Origin: Eriocheir sinensis
Lineage: Eukaryota > Arthropoda > Malacostraca > Decapoda > Varunidae
Direction of reading: 5' to 3'
NCBI RefSeq assembly: GCF_024679095.1
Contig: NW_026112131.1
Coordinates: 305,001 to 369,000 of the forward strand
Length of the DNA: 64,000 nucleotides
Shown here: in pieces, positions 16,873 through 32,299 of the stretch
Numbering within the stretch: position 1 is the stretch's first letter
Layout: each line of letters begins with the position of its first letter
The notes under the pieces: model-generated
Databases searched by the model: none
The model's input: only the letters and a program-made list of their open reading frames with translations
What the model was told of the DNA's origin: nothing
Translations under genes and position numbers: made by a program

Positions 16873-18711
16873 TGAGTATTTTGTATATATATTTTTCTAC
16901 GTATTTACATTTTTAATGTTTATTTTGTATATATATTTTCTTAAAAATTTACGTTATTTTATTGGGTGTGTTCGTATATATTTTCATACAAATTTTAAAC
17001 AAATTCATGTTATTTTATGTGTATTTGAATATATATTTTCACACAAATTTACATTATTTTATGTGTATTTTGTACATATATTTCATTACAAATTTACCTT
17101 ATTTTATGTTTATTTTGTATATTTATTTCATTCAATTTTAAATTATTTTATGTGTATATTTGTATTTGTGTTTAGGTTATTTTATGAGTATTTTCAATAT
17201 ATATTTTCATCCATAATTACATTATTTTATTGGTATTTTGTTAATTTAATTCGATACGAACTTAGATTCTAATTTAGACTATTTCATAGTTATTTTATAT
17301 ACATATTTTTATACGCATTTACATTATTTAATGTGTGCTTTGTATATATATATTTATGCAAATTTACTTTATTTTACGTGCATTTTTGTACATATATTTT
17401 TATAGAAATTTGCGTTATTTTATATGTATTTTGTATATATTTTCTCAAACAAATTTACATTAACTTATTGGTATTTAGTTCATTTATTTTGATACGAATT
17501 ACATTATTATATGTGTATTTTGTACATATTTTTTATACGTATTTAAAGAGTTTCATGAGAATCTTGTTTATATATTTTTATTTAATTTACGTTATTATGT
17601 GTGTATTTGTATAAATATTTTGATACAAATTTACATTATTTTATGAATTTTGTATATATATTTCAATTCAAATTTAGCTTATTTTATATGTATTTTGTAT
17701 ATCTATTTTCATATAAATTTAATTACTTTTCTGTATTTTTGTATATAGTTTTCTACAAATTTACGTTATTTTATGTGTATTTTGTATATCCATATTGATA
17801 CAAATACACATTCTTTTATTGGTATTTTGTTTATTTATTTTGATTCGAGTTTACATTATTTTATGTGTATTTTGTATCCATTTTTTTATACGTATTTACT
17901 TAATTTTATCTGTATTTTGTATATATATTTTTATAGAAATCTACGTTATTTTATGTGTTTTCGTATATATATTTTGAAACAAATTTACATTGTTTTATAT
18001 GTATTTTTGAATATCTCTTTCAATACAAATTTACCTTACTTTATGTGCATTTTGTATATATATTTCAATACAAATTTAAATATTTTATGTGTATTTTGGT
18101 ATATATATTTTTATGAAAAATGCGTTATTTTATGGGAATTTTGCATCTTTATTTTTATATAAATTTACATTATTTTATTGATATTCTGTGTATTTATTTT
18201 CATACGATTTTACATTATTCTATTTGTTTTTTGTTTGTATTTTTTTATAAACATTTACATTATTTAATGTGTATCTTGCATATATATTTAATACAAATTT
18301 ACGTTATTTTAAGTGTATTTGTTTATATATTTTCATTCAAATTTACATTATTTTATGTGTATTTTGTATATGTATTTCAATACAAATTTACCTAATTTTA
18401 TGTGTATTTTCTATATTTCCTTTCATACAAATGTAAATTATTTTTGTGTTTTTTTGTATATAGTTTGATACAAATTTAGGTTATTTTATGTACGCAATTA
18501 CATTATTTAATGTGTGTTTTGTATACATATTTTTATGCAAATTTAATTTATTTTATGTGCATTTTTGTACATATATTTTTATAGAAATTTGCGTTATTTT
18601 ATGTGTATTTGTATATGTTTTCTTATACAAACTTACATTATTTTATTGCTATTTTGTTTATTTATTTTGATACGAAATAAATGATTATATATGTATTTCG
18701 TACATATTTTA
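16873..18711 (+). repeat. 1.84 kb tandem duplication, copy 1
   Basis: Starts TGAGTATTTTGTATATATAT and ends ..TTTCGTACATATTTTA; the next base begins copy 2. Matching landmarks in copy 2 lie 1839 bp on at the start and 1905 bp on after the (TA)n insertion. Sequence between copies is nearly identical by eye, much closer than typical neighbouring monomers. Confidence 0.85.
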
Positions 18712-20613
<1,902 letters not shown>

Positions 20614-23600
20614 TTATACGTATTTACATTACTTAATATGTATTTTGTTTATATATTTTTAAACAAATCTACGTTATTATATGTATTTGTATAAATATTT
20701 TAATACAAATTTACATTATTTTATGTATTTTGTATATACATTTCAATTCAAATTTAGCTTATTTTATCTGTATTTTGTATATCTATTTTCATTCAAATTT
20801 AATTACTTCTGTGTATTTTTGTATATAGTTTTATACAAATTTACGTTATTTTATGTGTATTTTGTATATTTATATTTATACAAATACACATTCTTTTATT
20901 GGTATTTTGTTGATTTATTTTCATACGATTTTACATTATTTTATGTGTATTTTGTATACATTTTTTTATACGTATTTACTTCATTTTATGTGTATTTTGT
21001 ATATATTTTTATAGAAATCTACGTTATTTTATGTGTATTCGTATATATATTTTGAAACAAATTTACATTGTTTTATAAGTATTCTGCATATCTATTTCAA
21101 TACAAATTTACCTTATTGTATGTGCATTTTTTATATTTATTTTAATAAAAATTTTAATATTTTATGTGTATTTTCGTATATATATTTTTATAAAAAATGC
21201 GTTATTTTATTGGTATTTTGCATCTTTATTTTCATACAAATTTACATTACTTTATTGATATTCTGCTCATTCATTTTGATACGATTTGACATTATTCTAT
21301 ATGTATTTTTTATATATTTTTCATACAAATTGACGTTATTTTATGTGTATTTGTTTATATATTTTGACACAAATTTACAATATTTTATGGGTATTTTGTA
21401 TATATATTTCAAAAGAAATTTACCTAGTTTTATGTGTTTTTTGTATATCTATTTTCATACAAACTCAAATTATTTTTATGGATTTTTGTATATATTTTAA
21501 TACAAATTTTAGTTAAGTTATGTGTATTTTGTAGATTTATTTTCATTCAAATATATATTATTTTATTGGTATTTTGTTGATTTATATGGATACGAGCTTA
21601 CATCATTTTATATGTACTTTGTATATATATTTTTATACGCATTTACATTATTTAATATTTATTTTGAATATATATTTTTATACAAATTCATTATATTTTA
21701 TGTGTATTTGTATATATATTTTCATATACATTTACATTATTTTATGTGTATTTTGTACATATATTTCATTACAAATTTACCTTATTTTATGTTTATTTTG
21801 TATGTGTATTTTGTATATTTATATTTATACAAATACACATTCTTTTATTGGTACTTTGGTTATTTATTTTGATTCGAGTTTACATTATTTTATGTGTATT
21901 TTGTATATATTTTTATAGAAATCTACGTTATTTTATGTGTATTCGTATATATATTTTGAAACAAATTTACATTGTTTTATATGTGTTTTTGCATATCTCT
22001 TTCAATACAAATTTACTTTATTGTATGTTCATTTTGTATATTTATTTCAATACAAATTTAGATATTTTATGTGTATATTTTTTAAATATGTTTAAAAAAA
22101 ATGCTATTTTATGGGAATTTTCCATCTTTATTTTCATACAAATTTACATTATTTTATTGATATTCTGTGTATTTATTTTGATACGATTTTACATTATTCT
22201 ATTTGTTTATTGTATATAGTTTTTATTCACATTTACATTATTTAATGTGTATCTTGCATATATGTTTAATACAAATTTACGTTATTTTAAGTGTATTTGT
22301 TTATATATTTTCATTGAAACTTACATTATTTGATGTGTACTTTGTATATGTATTTCAATACAAATTTACCTTATTTTATGTGTATTTTGTATATTTCTTT
22401 TTATACAAATTTAAATTATTTTTGTGTATTTTTGTATATAGTTTTATACAAATTTATGTTATTTTATGTACGCATTTACATGTTTTAATGTGTGTTTTGT
22501 ATACATATTTTTATGCAAATTTACTTTATTTTATGTGCATTTTTGTACATATATTTTTATAGAAATTTGCGTTATTTTATGTGTATTTGTTTATGTTTTC
22601 TCATACAAATTTACATTATTTTATTGCTATTTTGTTTATTTATTTTGATACGAAATACATGATTATATATGTATTTTGTACATATTTTTTATACGTATTT
22701 ACATTACTTAACCTGTATTTTGTTTACATATTTTTAAACAAATCTACGTTGTTATATGTATTTGTATGAATATTTTGATACAAATTTACATTATTTTATG
22801 TATTTTGTATATACATTTCTATTCAAATTAAGCTTATTTTATCTGTATTTTGTATATTTATTTTCATACAAATTTAATTACTTCTGTGTATGTTGTTGAT
22901 TTATATTGATACGAATTCACAATATTTTATATGTACTTTGTATATATATTTTTATACGCATTTACATTATTTAATATTTGTTTTAAATATATATTTTTAT
23001 ACAAATTCATGGTATTTTATGTGTATTTGTAAATATAATTTCATATAAATTTACATTATTTTATATGTATTTTGTACATATATTTCATTACAAATATACC
23101 TTATTTTATGTTTATTTTGTATGTGTATTTTGTATATTTATATTTATACAAATACACATTCTTTTATTGGTATTTTGTTTATTTATTTTGATTCGAGTTT
23201 ATATTATTTTATGTGTATTTTGTATACATTTTTTTATACGTATTTACTTAATTTTATGTGTATTTTGTATATATATTTTTACAGAAATCTACGTTATTTT
23301 ATGTGTATTCGTATATATATTTTGAAACAAATTTACATTGTTTTATATGTATTTTGCATATCTATTTCAATACAAATTTATCTTATTGTATGTGCATTTT
23401 GTACATTTAATTTAATACAAACTCAAATATTTTATGTGTATTTTGTTATATATATTTTTATAAAAAAATGCTTTATTTTAATGGTATTTTGCATCTTAAT
23501 TTTCATTCAAATTTACATTATTTTATTAATATTCTGTGTATTTATTTTTAAACGATTTTACATTATTCTATTTGTGTTTTGTATATATTTTTTTATACAT

Positions 23601-25644
23601 ATTTACATTATTTAATGTGTATTTTGTATATATATTTTATACAAATTTACATCATTTTAAGTGTATTTGTTTATATACTTTCATTCAAATATACATTATT
23701 TTAAGTGTATTTTGTATATGTATTTAAATACAAATTTATCTTATTTTATGTGTATTTTGTATATTTATTTTCATACAAATTTAAATTATTTTTGTGTATT
23801 TATGTATATAGATTTATACAAATTTAGGTTATTTTATGTGTATTTTGTATATCTATTTTCACACAAATACACATTCTTTTATTGATATTTTGTTTATTTA
23901 TTTTGAAGAGAATTTACATTATTTAATGTGTATTTTGTATGTATATTTTTAAACGTAAATACATCATTTCAGGTGTATTTTGTACATATATTTATATAGA
24001 AATCTACGTTATTTTATGTGTATTCGTATATATATTTGAAACAAATTTACAGTTTTGTGTATTTTCCATATTTTTTCAATACAAATTTACATCATTGTAT
24101 GTGCATTTTGTATATTAATTTCAATACAAATTTAATTATTCAATGTGTATTTTTATATATGTATTTTCATTAAAATATGCTTTATTTTATCGGTATTTTG
24201 CATCTTTATTTTCATATACAATTTTACATTATTTTATTGATATTCTGATTATTTATTTTGATACGATTTTACAATAATCTATGTGTACTTTGTATATATA
24301 TTTCATACATATTTACATTATTTAATGTATATTATGTATATATATTTTATGGAAATTTACTTTATTTTTATGTGTATATGTTTATATATTTTCATACAAA
24401 TTTACATTATTTTATGTGTATTTTGTATATGTATTTCAATACAAATCTGCCTAATTTCATGTGTATTTTGCATATCTATTTTCAAACAAAATTTTTTTGT
24501 GTGTGTGTATTTTTGTATATATTTTTACACAAATTTTAATTATTTTATTTGTATTTTGTATATATATTTTCCTACATATATACATTTTTTTAGTGGAATT
24601 TTTATTATTTATTTTGATACGAATTTACATTATTTTATGTGTATTTTGTATATATATTTTTCTACGTATTTACAATATTTTATGTGTATTTTGTATATAT
24701 ATTTTCATAAAAATTTACGTTATTTTATTGTGTGTATTCGTATATTTTTTTATACAAATTTACATTATTATTTTATGTGTATTTTCTGTATACAATTTCG
24801 TGCAAAATTACATTATTTTAATAGTGTTTTGTTAATTTAATTCGTTACGATTTTAAATTAATTCATAGGTATTTTGTATACATATTTTTATACGCATTTA
24901 CATTATTTAATGTGTGTTTTGTATATATATTTTTATACAAATTTACTTTATTTTATGTGTATTTTTGTACATAATTTTTTATAGAAATTTGCGTTATTTT
25001 ATGTGCATTTTGTAGACGTTTTCTCATACAAATTTACATTAATTTATTGGTATTATGTTTATTTATTTTGATACGTGTTACATGATTATATATGTATTTT
25101 GTGTATATATTTTTATACGTATTTACATTATTTATTGTGTATTTTGCTTATGTGTTTTTATACAAATTTACGTTATTTTATGTGTATTTGTATAAATATT
25201 TTGATACAAATTTACATTATTTGATGTATTTTGTATAAATATATTTCAATTCAAATTTAGCTTATTTTATGCGTATTTTGTATATCTATTTTCATACAAA
25301 TTTAGCTACCTTTGTGTATTTTTGTATATAGTTTGATATAAATTTACGTTATTTTATGTGTATTTTATATATTCATATTTATTCAAATACACATTCTTTT
25401 ATTGGTATTTTGTTTATTTATTTTGATACGAATTTACATTATTTTATGTGTATTTTGTGTACATTTTTTTCATACGTATTTACTTTATTTTGTGTGTATT
25501 TTCTATATATATTTTTATAGAAATCTACGTTATATATATTTTGAAAAAAATTTACATTGTTTTATATGTATTTTGCATATCTATTTCAATATAAATTTAC
25601 CTCATTGTATGTGCATTTTGTAAATTTATTTTAATACAAATTTA

Positions 25645-25647
<3 letters not shown>

Positions 25648-25717
<70 letters not shown>

Positions 25718-25731
25718 TAATAATAATAATA
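25648..25731. repeat. (TAA)n microsatellite
   Basis: TAA trinucleotide run with a poly-A interruption near 25710-25717. It is embedded in the AT-rich repeat after AATACAAATTTAATA. Confidence 0.95.
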
Positions 25732-26855
25732 AATTTAATTTTAATAAAAATGCGTTATTTTATGGGTATTTTGCATCTTAATTTTCATACAAATTTACAT
25801 TATTTTATTAACATTCTGTGTATTTATTTTGATACGATTTTACATTATTCTATTTGTGTTTTGTATATATTTTTTTATACATATTTACATTACTTAATGA
25901 GTATTTTGTATATATATTTTATACAAATTTACGTTAATTTAAGTGTATTTGTTTATATATTTTCATTCAAATTTACATTATTTTATGTGTATTTTGTAAA
26001 TGTATTTCAATACAAATTTACCTAATTTTATGTGTATTTTGTATATTTATTTTCATACAAATTTAAATTATTTTTGTGTATTTTTGTTTTATACAAATTT
26101 ACGTTATTTTATGTGTATTTTGTATATGTATTTTCATACAAATACACATTCTTTTATTGATATTTTCTTTATTTATTTTGACACGAATTTACATTATTTA
26201 ATGTGTATTTTGTATATATATTTTTATACGTATTTATATAATTTCATGTGTATTTTGTATATATATTACTATAGAAATCTACGTTATTTTATGTGTATTC
26301 TGATATATATTTTGAAACAAATCTACATTATTTTATGTGTATTTTGTATATATATTTCATTACAAATTTGCCTTATTTTTGTTTACTTTTATATCTATTT
26401 TCAATCAAATTCAAATTATTTTATGTGTATATATTTATTTGTATTTACGTTATTTTATGTGTATTTTCTATATATATTTTCATTCAAAATTACATTATTT
26501 TGTTGGAATTTTGTTGATTTATTTTGATACGAATTTACATTATTTTATGAGTATTTTGTATATATATTTTTCTACGTATTTCCATTTTTTATTTATATCT
26601 ATTTTCCTAAAAAATTACGTTATTTAATTGTGTGTATTCGTATATATTTTGATACAAATTTTAAACAAATTCATGTTATTTTATGTGTATTTGGATATAT
26701 ATTTTCATACAAATTTACATTATTTTATGGGTATTTTGAACATATATTTCATTACAAATTTACTTTATTTTATGTTTATTTTGTATATTTATTTCATTCA
26801 ATTTTAAATTATTTGATGTGTATATTTGTATTTGTGTTTAGGCTATTTTAGGTTA

Positions 26856-26986
<131 letters not shown>

Positions 26987-27669
26987 CTAAAGAAATCAAC
27001 GTTATTTTATGTGTAATCGTATATATATTTTTCAAACAAATTTACATTGTATTTTTGTATATATTTTTATATAAATTTTCGTTACTTTATGTGTATTTTG
27101 TATATATATTTTCCTTCTAATATATACGCTTTTTTTCGAAATTTTGTTTATTTTTTTTGATACGAATTTACATTACTTGAGGTATATTTGGAATATATAT
27201 TTTTATAATTATTTACATCATTTTATATGTATTTTGTATGTATATTTTCATAAAAATTTACTCTATTTTATGAGTATTCGTATATATATTTTGATACAAA
27301 TTTACATTATTGATATGTATTTTGCATATCTATTTCAATACACATTTACTTTATTGTATGTGCATTTTGTATATTTATTTTAATAAAAATTTAATTATTT
27401 TATATGTCTTTTTGTATATATATTTTTATTCAAATATGCGTTATTATATGGGTATTTTGCATCTTTATTTTCATAAAAATTCACATTACTTTATTGATAT
27501 TCTGTTTATTTATTTTGATACGATTTATCATAATTCTATGTGTATTTTTTATATACAAATTTACATTATTTTATTAATATTCTGTTTATTTATTTTCATA
27601 CTATTTTACATAATTCTATTTGTGTTTTGTATATATTTCTTTATACATATTTACATTATTTAATATGTA

Positions 27670-27807
<138 letters not shown>

Positions 27808-28528
27808 TATTGCTGCAACCAGACTATCTCTGTTGCTAACTACTGAATTATCAATTATTGTACCTGTTGCTCCCTGAGCTAGCTTCGGCTAAGGCTTTAG
27901 GCTTATCAAATAGCCTTGGGCTATTTCAGAGGCATTGTCGAAACCTCCACAAAGTGTGAGAGTTAGTCTCATCTCAAAGGCCAAAGTGTACTCATCTCCT
28001 GAGGGTTCGGCTAGCAGCAACAACAACTCTCACGTCATCAGCCGAGTCAGTGAGTCAGTAACCACTTACAAAGTGACCAGTGAACTATAGGAGGTGAACA
28101 ATACTATTTTTCTCATATCTCATCATTTCTGTGTCCATCTTATCTTTTCATTCATCCATTCATCAGTGATTATCATCCATTTATTCATTGGTGGTGGTTA
28201 TTATTATCTATTATTATTGTGTGTCATTTTGTCTTTGGTTTAATCTTCGTTTTGGTATATTATCTTGTTATTTTCCATACTCGTATTGAACTATTTTGTG
28301 CTTAATGACCTTCACACCATTTACTTGATTTAAACGACCATAAGGTCTTAAGAGCAAGTAACGTAATTACTCTCACTTGCTACAGGTGTTGTTAATATTG
28401 TTGTTTCTTACTTATACATTAAATTTATGTTAAGGACTATCTTCGTATTTTCATCACCTCATTTAATGTTCGGGTAACCAGTTTCTTAAATTATCACCCT
28501 AGACAAAACTACTGTGTCGCTCGTAACA
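27808..28528 (+). repeat. 5' LTR of element 2 (721 bp)
   Basis: Begins TATTGCTGCAACC (TATTACTGC in the other copy) and ends CGCTCGTAACA. The ends are inverted: TATTAC against the reverse complement TGTTAC. The start is fixed by the polypurine tract that precedes the other copy, and the end by the PBS four bases later. Differences from the 3' LTR seen at 27812, 28363, 28379, 28411, 28472 and a C-run indel near 28500. No TATA box was assigned with confidence. Confidence 0.9.
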
Positions 28529-28532
28529 TTAT

Positions 28533-28550
28533 TGGGGGCCTGTCCGGGAT
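28533..28550 (+). promoter_or_regulatory. Primer binding site, tRNA-Pro-like
   Basis: TGGGGGCCTGTCCGGGAT starts four bases after the LTR. It begins with the obligatory TGG (complement of CCA) and differs at two internal positions from the tRNA-Pro PBS of murine leukaemia virus as I recall it, so tRNA-Pro is the likely primer. Minus-strand DNA synthesis would start here. Confidence 0.75.
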
Positions 28551-29196
28551 GATATGTAGTGGATTATTATAACTAATTCATTGTTATTTTCCACCACTTC
28601 ATCTTCGCTAATCATTTATTGTTTCATGTATGTTCGTTCACCCCTAGTATCACTCCTATTACTTTTGTAATCACTGTGTCACTGTGTTTGTTGGTGCTGT
28701 TTCATGTGCAACGTGATTGAGTGTAGGGATTGACTGTGCCTTTAATAACTAACCACGCAAAGGCCTAGCGTGGAGACTTTATCAGTTCCTCATACTCTTA
28801 ATTACGTTTTGCTCTGTTCGAATCTTTCCTGTGAGACACTTTCTCCCCATTGCCTACGAGACTCATTTTCTTTAGGAACCACTGACGTTCCGAATCAATT
28901 CAATACTTCACTCGACTCATAACTTGACCAGCTCAAACTCAAACGAGTACTTAATGCCAGATCCTGTTTGAAGATGTGGGTATTGCATTCTCTGGTCATT
29001 CTCCACTGGCTCGTTATCTTCGTCGAAGTGTTATCTCTTCAGGGGTCGCTCCCCTATCAATTAATCTCATGCCAGGATTGTGAACTAGTTAATAGTTCAG
29101 GAGATTACTGTGTCACATTCCAAGCATCACTTTTAACCATTAGTGGTTACTAACAACTTTCGTACAACCGTTAAATCGACTTGTACATCAATCAAA
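28551..29196 (+). other. Untranslated leader of element 2
   Basis: About 650 bp between PBS and gag, with several short open frames (for example 28968-29153) but nothing recognisable. Such leaders carry packaging signals in the family; none can be named from sequence alone. Confidence 0.6.
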
Positions 29197-30290
29197 ATGG
29201 TGTTCAACGTAGAAGAGTTTGTCGGTAATCCCTCTGTGGAGGAACTTAAAACAGCAACTGTAACTGTGGAACAACTTAAATATATTGCTACAAACTATAA
29301 TATTCCCTTCACTAGTCAAACAAGAAAACCCGAGTTGATGTCCCTAATTCTAGCTCATCTGGGTGACCCTGAGGAGGAGGCTGACCACCTCATGGAAAGC
29401 CCTACCTCTTTGGGTTCTGCAAACCCCGCAATCGCCCTAGAGATAGAGAGGGTGAAAATGCAGGCACTCCAGATGAAGCTAGAATATGAAAAAGAAGCAA
29501 GAGCACTTGAACACGAACGAAATGAAGAAAGTAAAAGGGAAAGCACGTGAACGTGAACATCAACTCAGCGTGCTTCAGCTGCAGTCCTCAGACGGGGACT
29601 CGAACCCTAATAGGTTGCAGATAACCAAATTTCTTCCTCTTATGCCTCAATTCTCGGATTACGATCCAGAAGCATTCTTTCGGGAATTCGAATCCTCTGC
29701 CATTCACTTCGATCTACCTAAGGAGGACTGGACATGGCTAGTCAAGCCCAAACTCAACGGTAAGGCCTTGGCAGTCCTAGACAATATCGAAGACAACTCA
29801 GATTACGAGGTAGTAAAAAGCGCTATTTTAGCAGCTTATGCAGTCACCACAGAGAGATATCGACAAACCTTCCGCAACATGAACAAGACATCTGGTCAAA
29901 CATACTTGGAGTTTGCATCAGAGAAACTCCGAGCTTTGAGACACTGGCTTAAGTCGGCAGCTGTAACCACATATGACGATCTGGTAAACCTTGTAGCTCT
30001 AGAGGAATTCAAAAGGAAGATACCATACTCAATCATGTTGCACATCACTGATAAGGATGAGACTGAACTCTTAAAAGCCGCCAAATTGGCGGATGTCTTT
30101 TCACTAATACATCGCTCTATGCCCTCAGGAGACAAGAAACTTCAGCCTGTGGGTAAGTCAGGTGCAAGCTATAGCAAGGATGTAAAACCCGCAGAGAGTA
30201 GTGGTAGTGCCAAGTCTTTTCTCTCTTGCAGTTTTTGTAAAAGGTGGGCCATCTCATAAAGAATTGTCCTGATCCTAGGTGTAAAGTAGC
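29197..30290 (+). pseudogene. gag: Gag of element 2: SAP-like N-terminus, SCAN-like capsid, zinc knuckle; two frame breaks
   Basis: I chose ATG 29197 (context ATCAAAATGG) over the upstream GTG at 29143. The first frame has a helical SAP-like stretch (VEQLKYIATNY, TRKPELMSLILAHL) and then a Glu/Arg/Lys-rich coiled coil, and stops at 29550. The protein continues in another frame from about 29530, in an A/G homopolymer stretch. The second frame carries a capsid-like domain (FLPLMPQFSDYDPEAFFREF to about LADVFSLIHRS) of the type related to the SCAN domain, which is thought to derive from a Gmr1-like capsid. A CxxC half zinc knuckle (CSFCK, near 30228) is followed by a one-base shift, and its GH and Cys appear in the next frame. 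Gag would form the particle core. Confidence 0.8.
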
Positions 30291-30359
30291 AAAGACCTCT
30301 ACATTCTCTAAACCAGTCGCCTCTCTCAACACTCCTTCAGTACTTCCTCCCACTGACCC

Positions 30360-30801
30360 TTTTCAACCCTTCAGGTCTCAAGGTACTGTGGCTCTCAACA
30401 CACTCTGAAGGACCCTCTGCAGATTATGCGGGATACTGCCTCTGCCCAATCTATCATTTTAAAATCCGCTCTTCCAGGGATTGAGCAGCAGTACACGGGG
30501 AGAAGGTACTCATAAAGATTTTCATCAAACCTTTCCCATACCTCTGGCTAGGGTGCACTTAAACTGTCCGTTGGTTGTGGGAGCAGTTACCATTGCTGTC
30601 AGTGAGGATAATTCTCTTCCTATCCCTAATGCTAATTTCCTGTTGGCTAATGATCTGGCTGGGGGACTAGTCGTTCCACCTATCATAACTAATGTCTCCC
30701 CATTGCATTACAACCCTACAGCTGACATGGAAAAGGAGCAGCCTAACATTTTTCCTGAATGTGCAGTCACACGAGCACAGTCTGTTTCCGATGCTCCATA
30801 G
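30360..30801 (+). pseudogene. Retropepsin-like protease region of element 2, degenerate
   Basis: A segment near 30428-30470 reads RDTASAQSIIL, the position and shape of the aspartic protease active site. The usual DTG is DTA here, a change that would be expected to impair catalysis. A second frame (30481-30801) holds VHLNCPLVVGAVTIAV and LPIPNANFLLANDLAGG, the C-terminal half of a Gypsy protease (flap and the ILGxD-type loop). A frame break separates the halves near 30490. It lies between gag and integrase as expected. Confidence 0.6.
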
Positions 30802-30986
30802 CCACCTCAGCCCTTACCAACAACACTCCATCCTAAGCCTCAAGTAGGGGATGGTAAGGAATTCACTGACCACTTACTTGCTGAGGCTCAAAAGACGATA
30901 CCACCCTGTCTCGATTTCATACCCAAGCTATACCTAAAGACCAGATCACTTCCTCACCTTCTTTCTATTACCAGGATAAAATTCTT
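30802..30986 (+). other. Degenerate pol linker
   Basis: Short stretch between protease and integrase with stops in all frames; presumably decayed polyprotein sequence. Confidence 0.4.
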
Positions 30987-32270
30987 GTGAGATTGTATAA
31001 ACCACCTCAACTTTTAGATGATGCCACTTGGGCTGAGCTCCATCAAGTAGTCCTACCCGTCACCTTAAGAGAGCCAGTGATGGAGATCGCTCATGGGAAC
31101 CTAGCCGGCCATCATGGGATCAGGAAAACTTGTGAGAAGCTACTTAATGAGTTTTATTGGCCCGGTCTTAGGAAGGATGTTGCCTCATTTGTTAATTCTT
31201 GCCACACTTGCCAGGTAATGGGGAAACCCAACCAGAATATCCCTCCTTATCCTCTTCAGCCCATCCAGGTGCCTGAAGAACCATTCTCAAAAATCATCAT
31301 TGACATCGTGGGACCATTACCCAAAACAAAGAAAGGTAACCAATACATCCTCACTGTCATGTGCCCTACCACCCGTTACCCAGAAGGTTTCCCTATCAAA
31401 AACATCTCTGCCAAAACTGTTGTATCCAAACTTACACACTTGTTTACCACTTTTGGCATCCCCAGGGAGATTCAGAGTGACCGTGGCACTAATTTCACGA
31501 GCGATCTCTTCACGGCAGTTCTCACCGAGCTTGGCATCACACAAACTTTATCTACGGCGTACCATCCACAGTCACAGGGAGCTTTAGAAAGATGTCACCA
31601 AACACTGAAGGCTCTTCTTCGTATGGATTCTTTTTAGGAGCAGCGAGTAGCGGGCTTTTTTTTTTTATTAATGTTTACTTTTTTTGTGCCTTGCTGTCTC
31701 TCTCCTTTGTAAAAAAAAAAAAAAATTTTTTTGTCACGAGCAGGACCAGGACTGGGACGAGGCTCTACCTTACGTCCTGTTTGCCATAAGAGAGACCCCT
31801 AACGAGTCCCTTGGAGTCTCCCCCTTTGAGTTACTGTATGGCCATAAGGTAAGAGGTCCCCTTAAAGTCATCAAGGACCAATTGCTTAATAACACCTCAA
31901 GCAAACTTGTCACTGTCACCCAGTATTTAGTTAAACTTAAAGACACACTAACCAAAGTTCGCTCCTTTGCCCGTGACAACCTCAAACAAACTCAAGGAGA
32001 CATGAAGAAACACTTTGACACTAGAGCTAAAGTTAGAGAGTTCAAACCAGGTGATAAAGTCCTTGTCTTTATTCCAGTCCCAGGATCACCCCTGCAAACT
32101 AAATACCATGGTCCCTATACAGTCAATGAGAAGATCAGTGAACAAAATTACATTATAGACACTCCTAACCGCCGGAAAAGTACCCAGAAAATACACATTA
32201 ACTTACTTAAATTATATAAAACTAGAGCTGGCCTTGCACCTGGCTCACCAGAGAGACCTGTATGTTCTAT
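30987..32270 (+). pseudogene. Integrase of element 2, upstream of RT, split by a 90-bp insertion
   Basis: The first frame (30987-31637) has the HHCC zinc finger (His36, His42/43 in GHHG, CHTC at 72-75). The core acids are Asp106 in IIIDIVGPLP, Asp155 in IQSDRGTNF and Glu191 in GALERCHQT, with 35 residues between the last two. It then runs into a foreign insertion and stops. Integrase resumes at about 31733 in another frame with DWDEALPYVLFAIRE and SPFELLYGHKVRGP. The C-terminal domain holds FKPGDKVLVFIP and KYHGPYTV (GPY/F motif), ending around 32270 near ILLKLY-type sequence. All catalytic residues are kept. Its place before RT defines the Gmr1-like order. Non-functional as it stands. Confidence 0.88.
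31636..31725 (+). mobile_element. 90-bp insertion with poly-A tail, probable SINE/LINE 3' fragment
   Basis: Non-coding sequence starts AGGAGCAGCGAGTAGCGGGC and ends in a run of 15 A. It interrupts the integrase between TCTTTTT and a second T-run followed by GTCACGAG; the integrase reading makes sense if it is removed. A poly-A end and a T-run duplicated on both sides fit target-primed retrotransposition of a short, 5'-truncated non-LTR element. The family was not identified. Confidence 0.6.
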
Positions 32271-32299
32271 TTCGTTAGAAACCACCACCACTCATGCAG

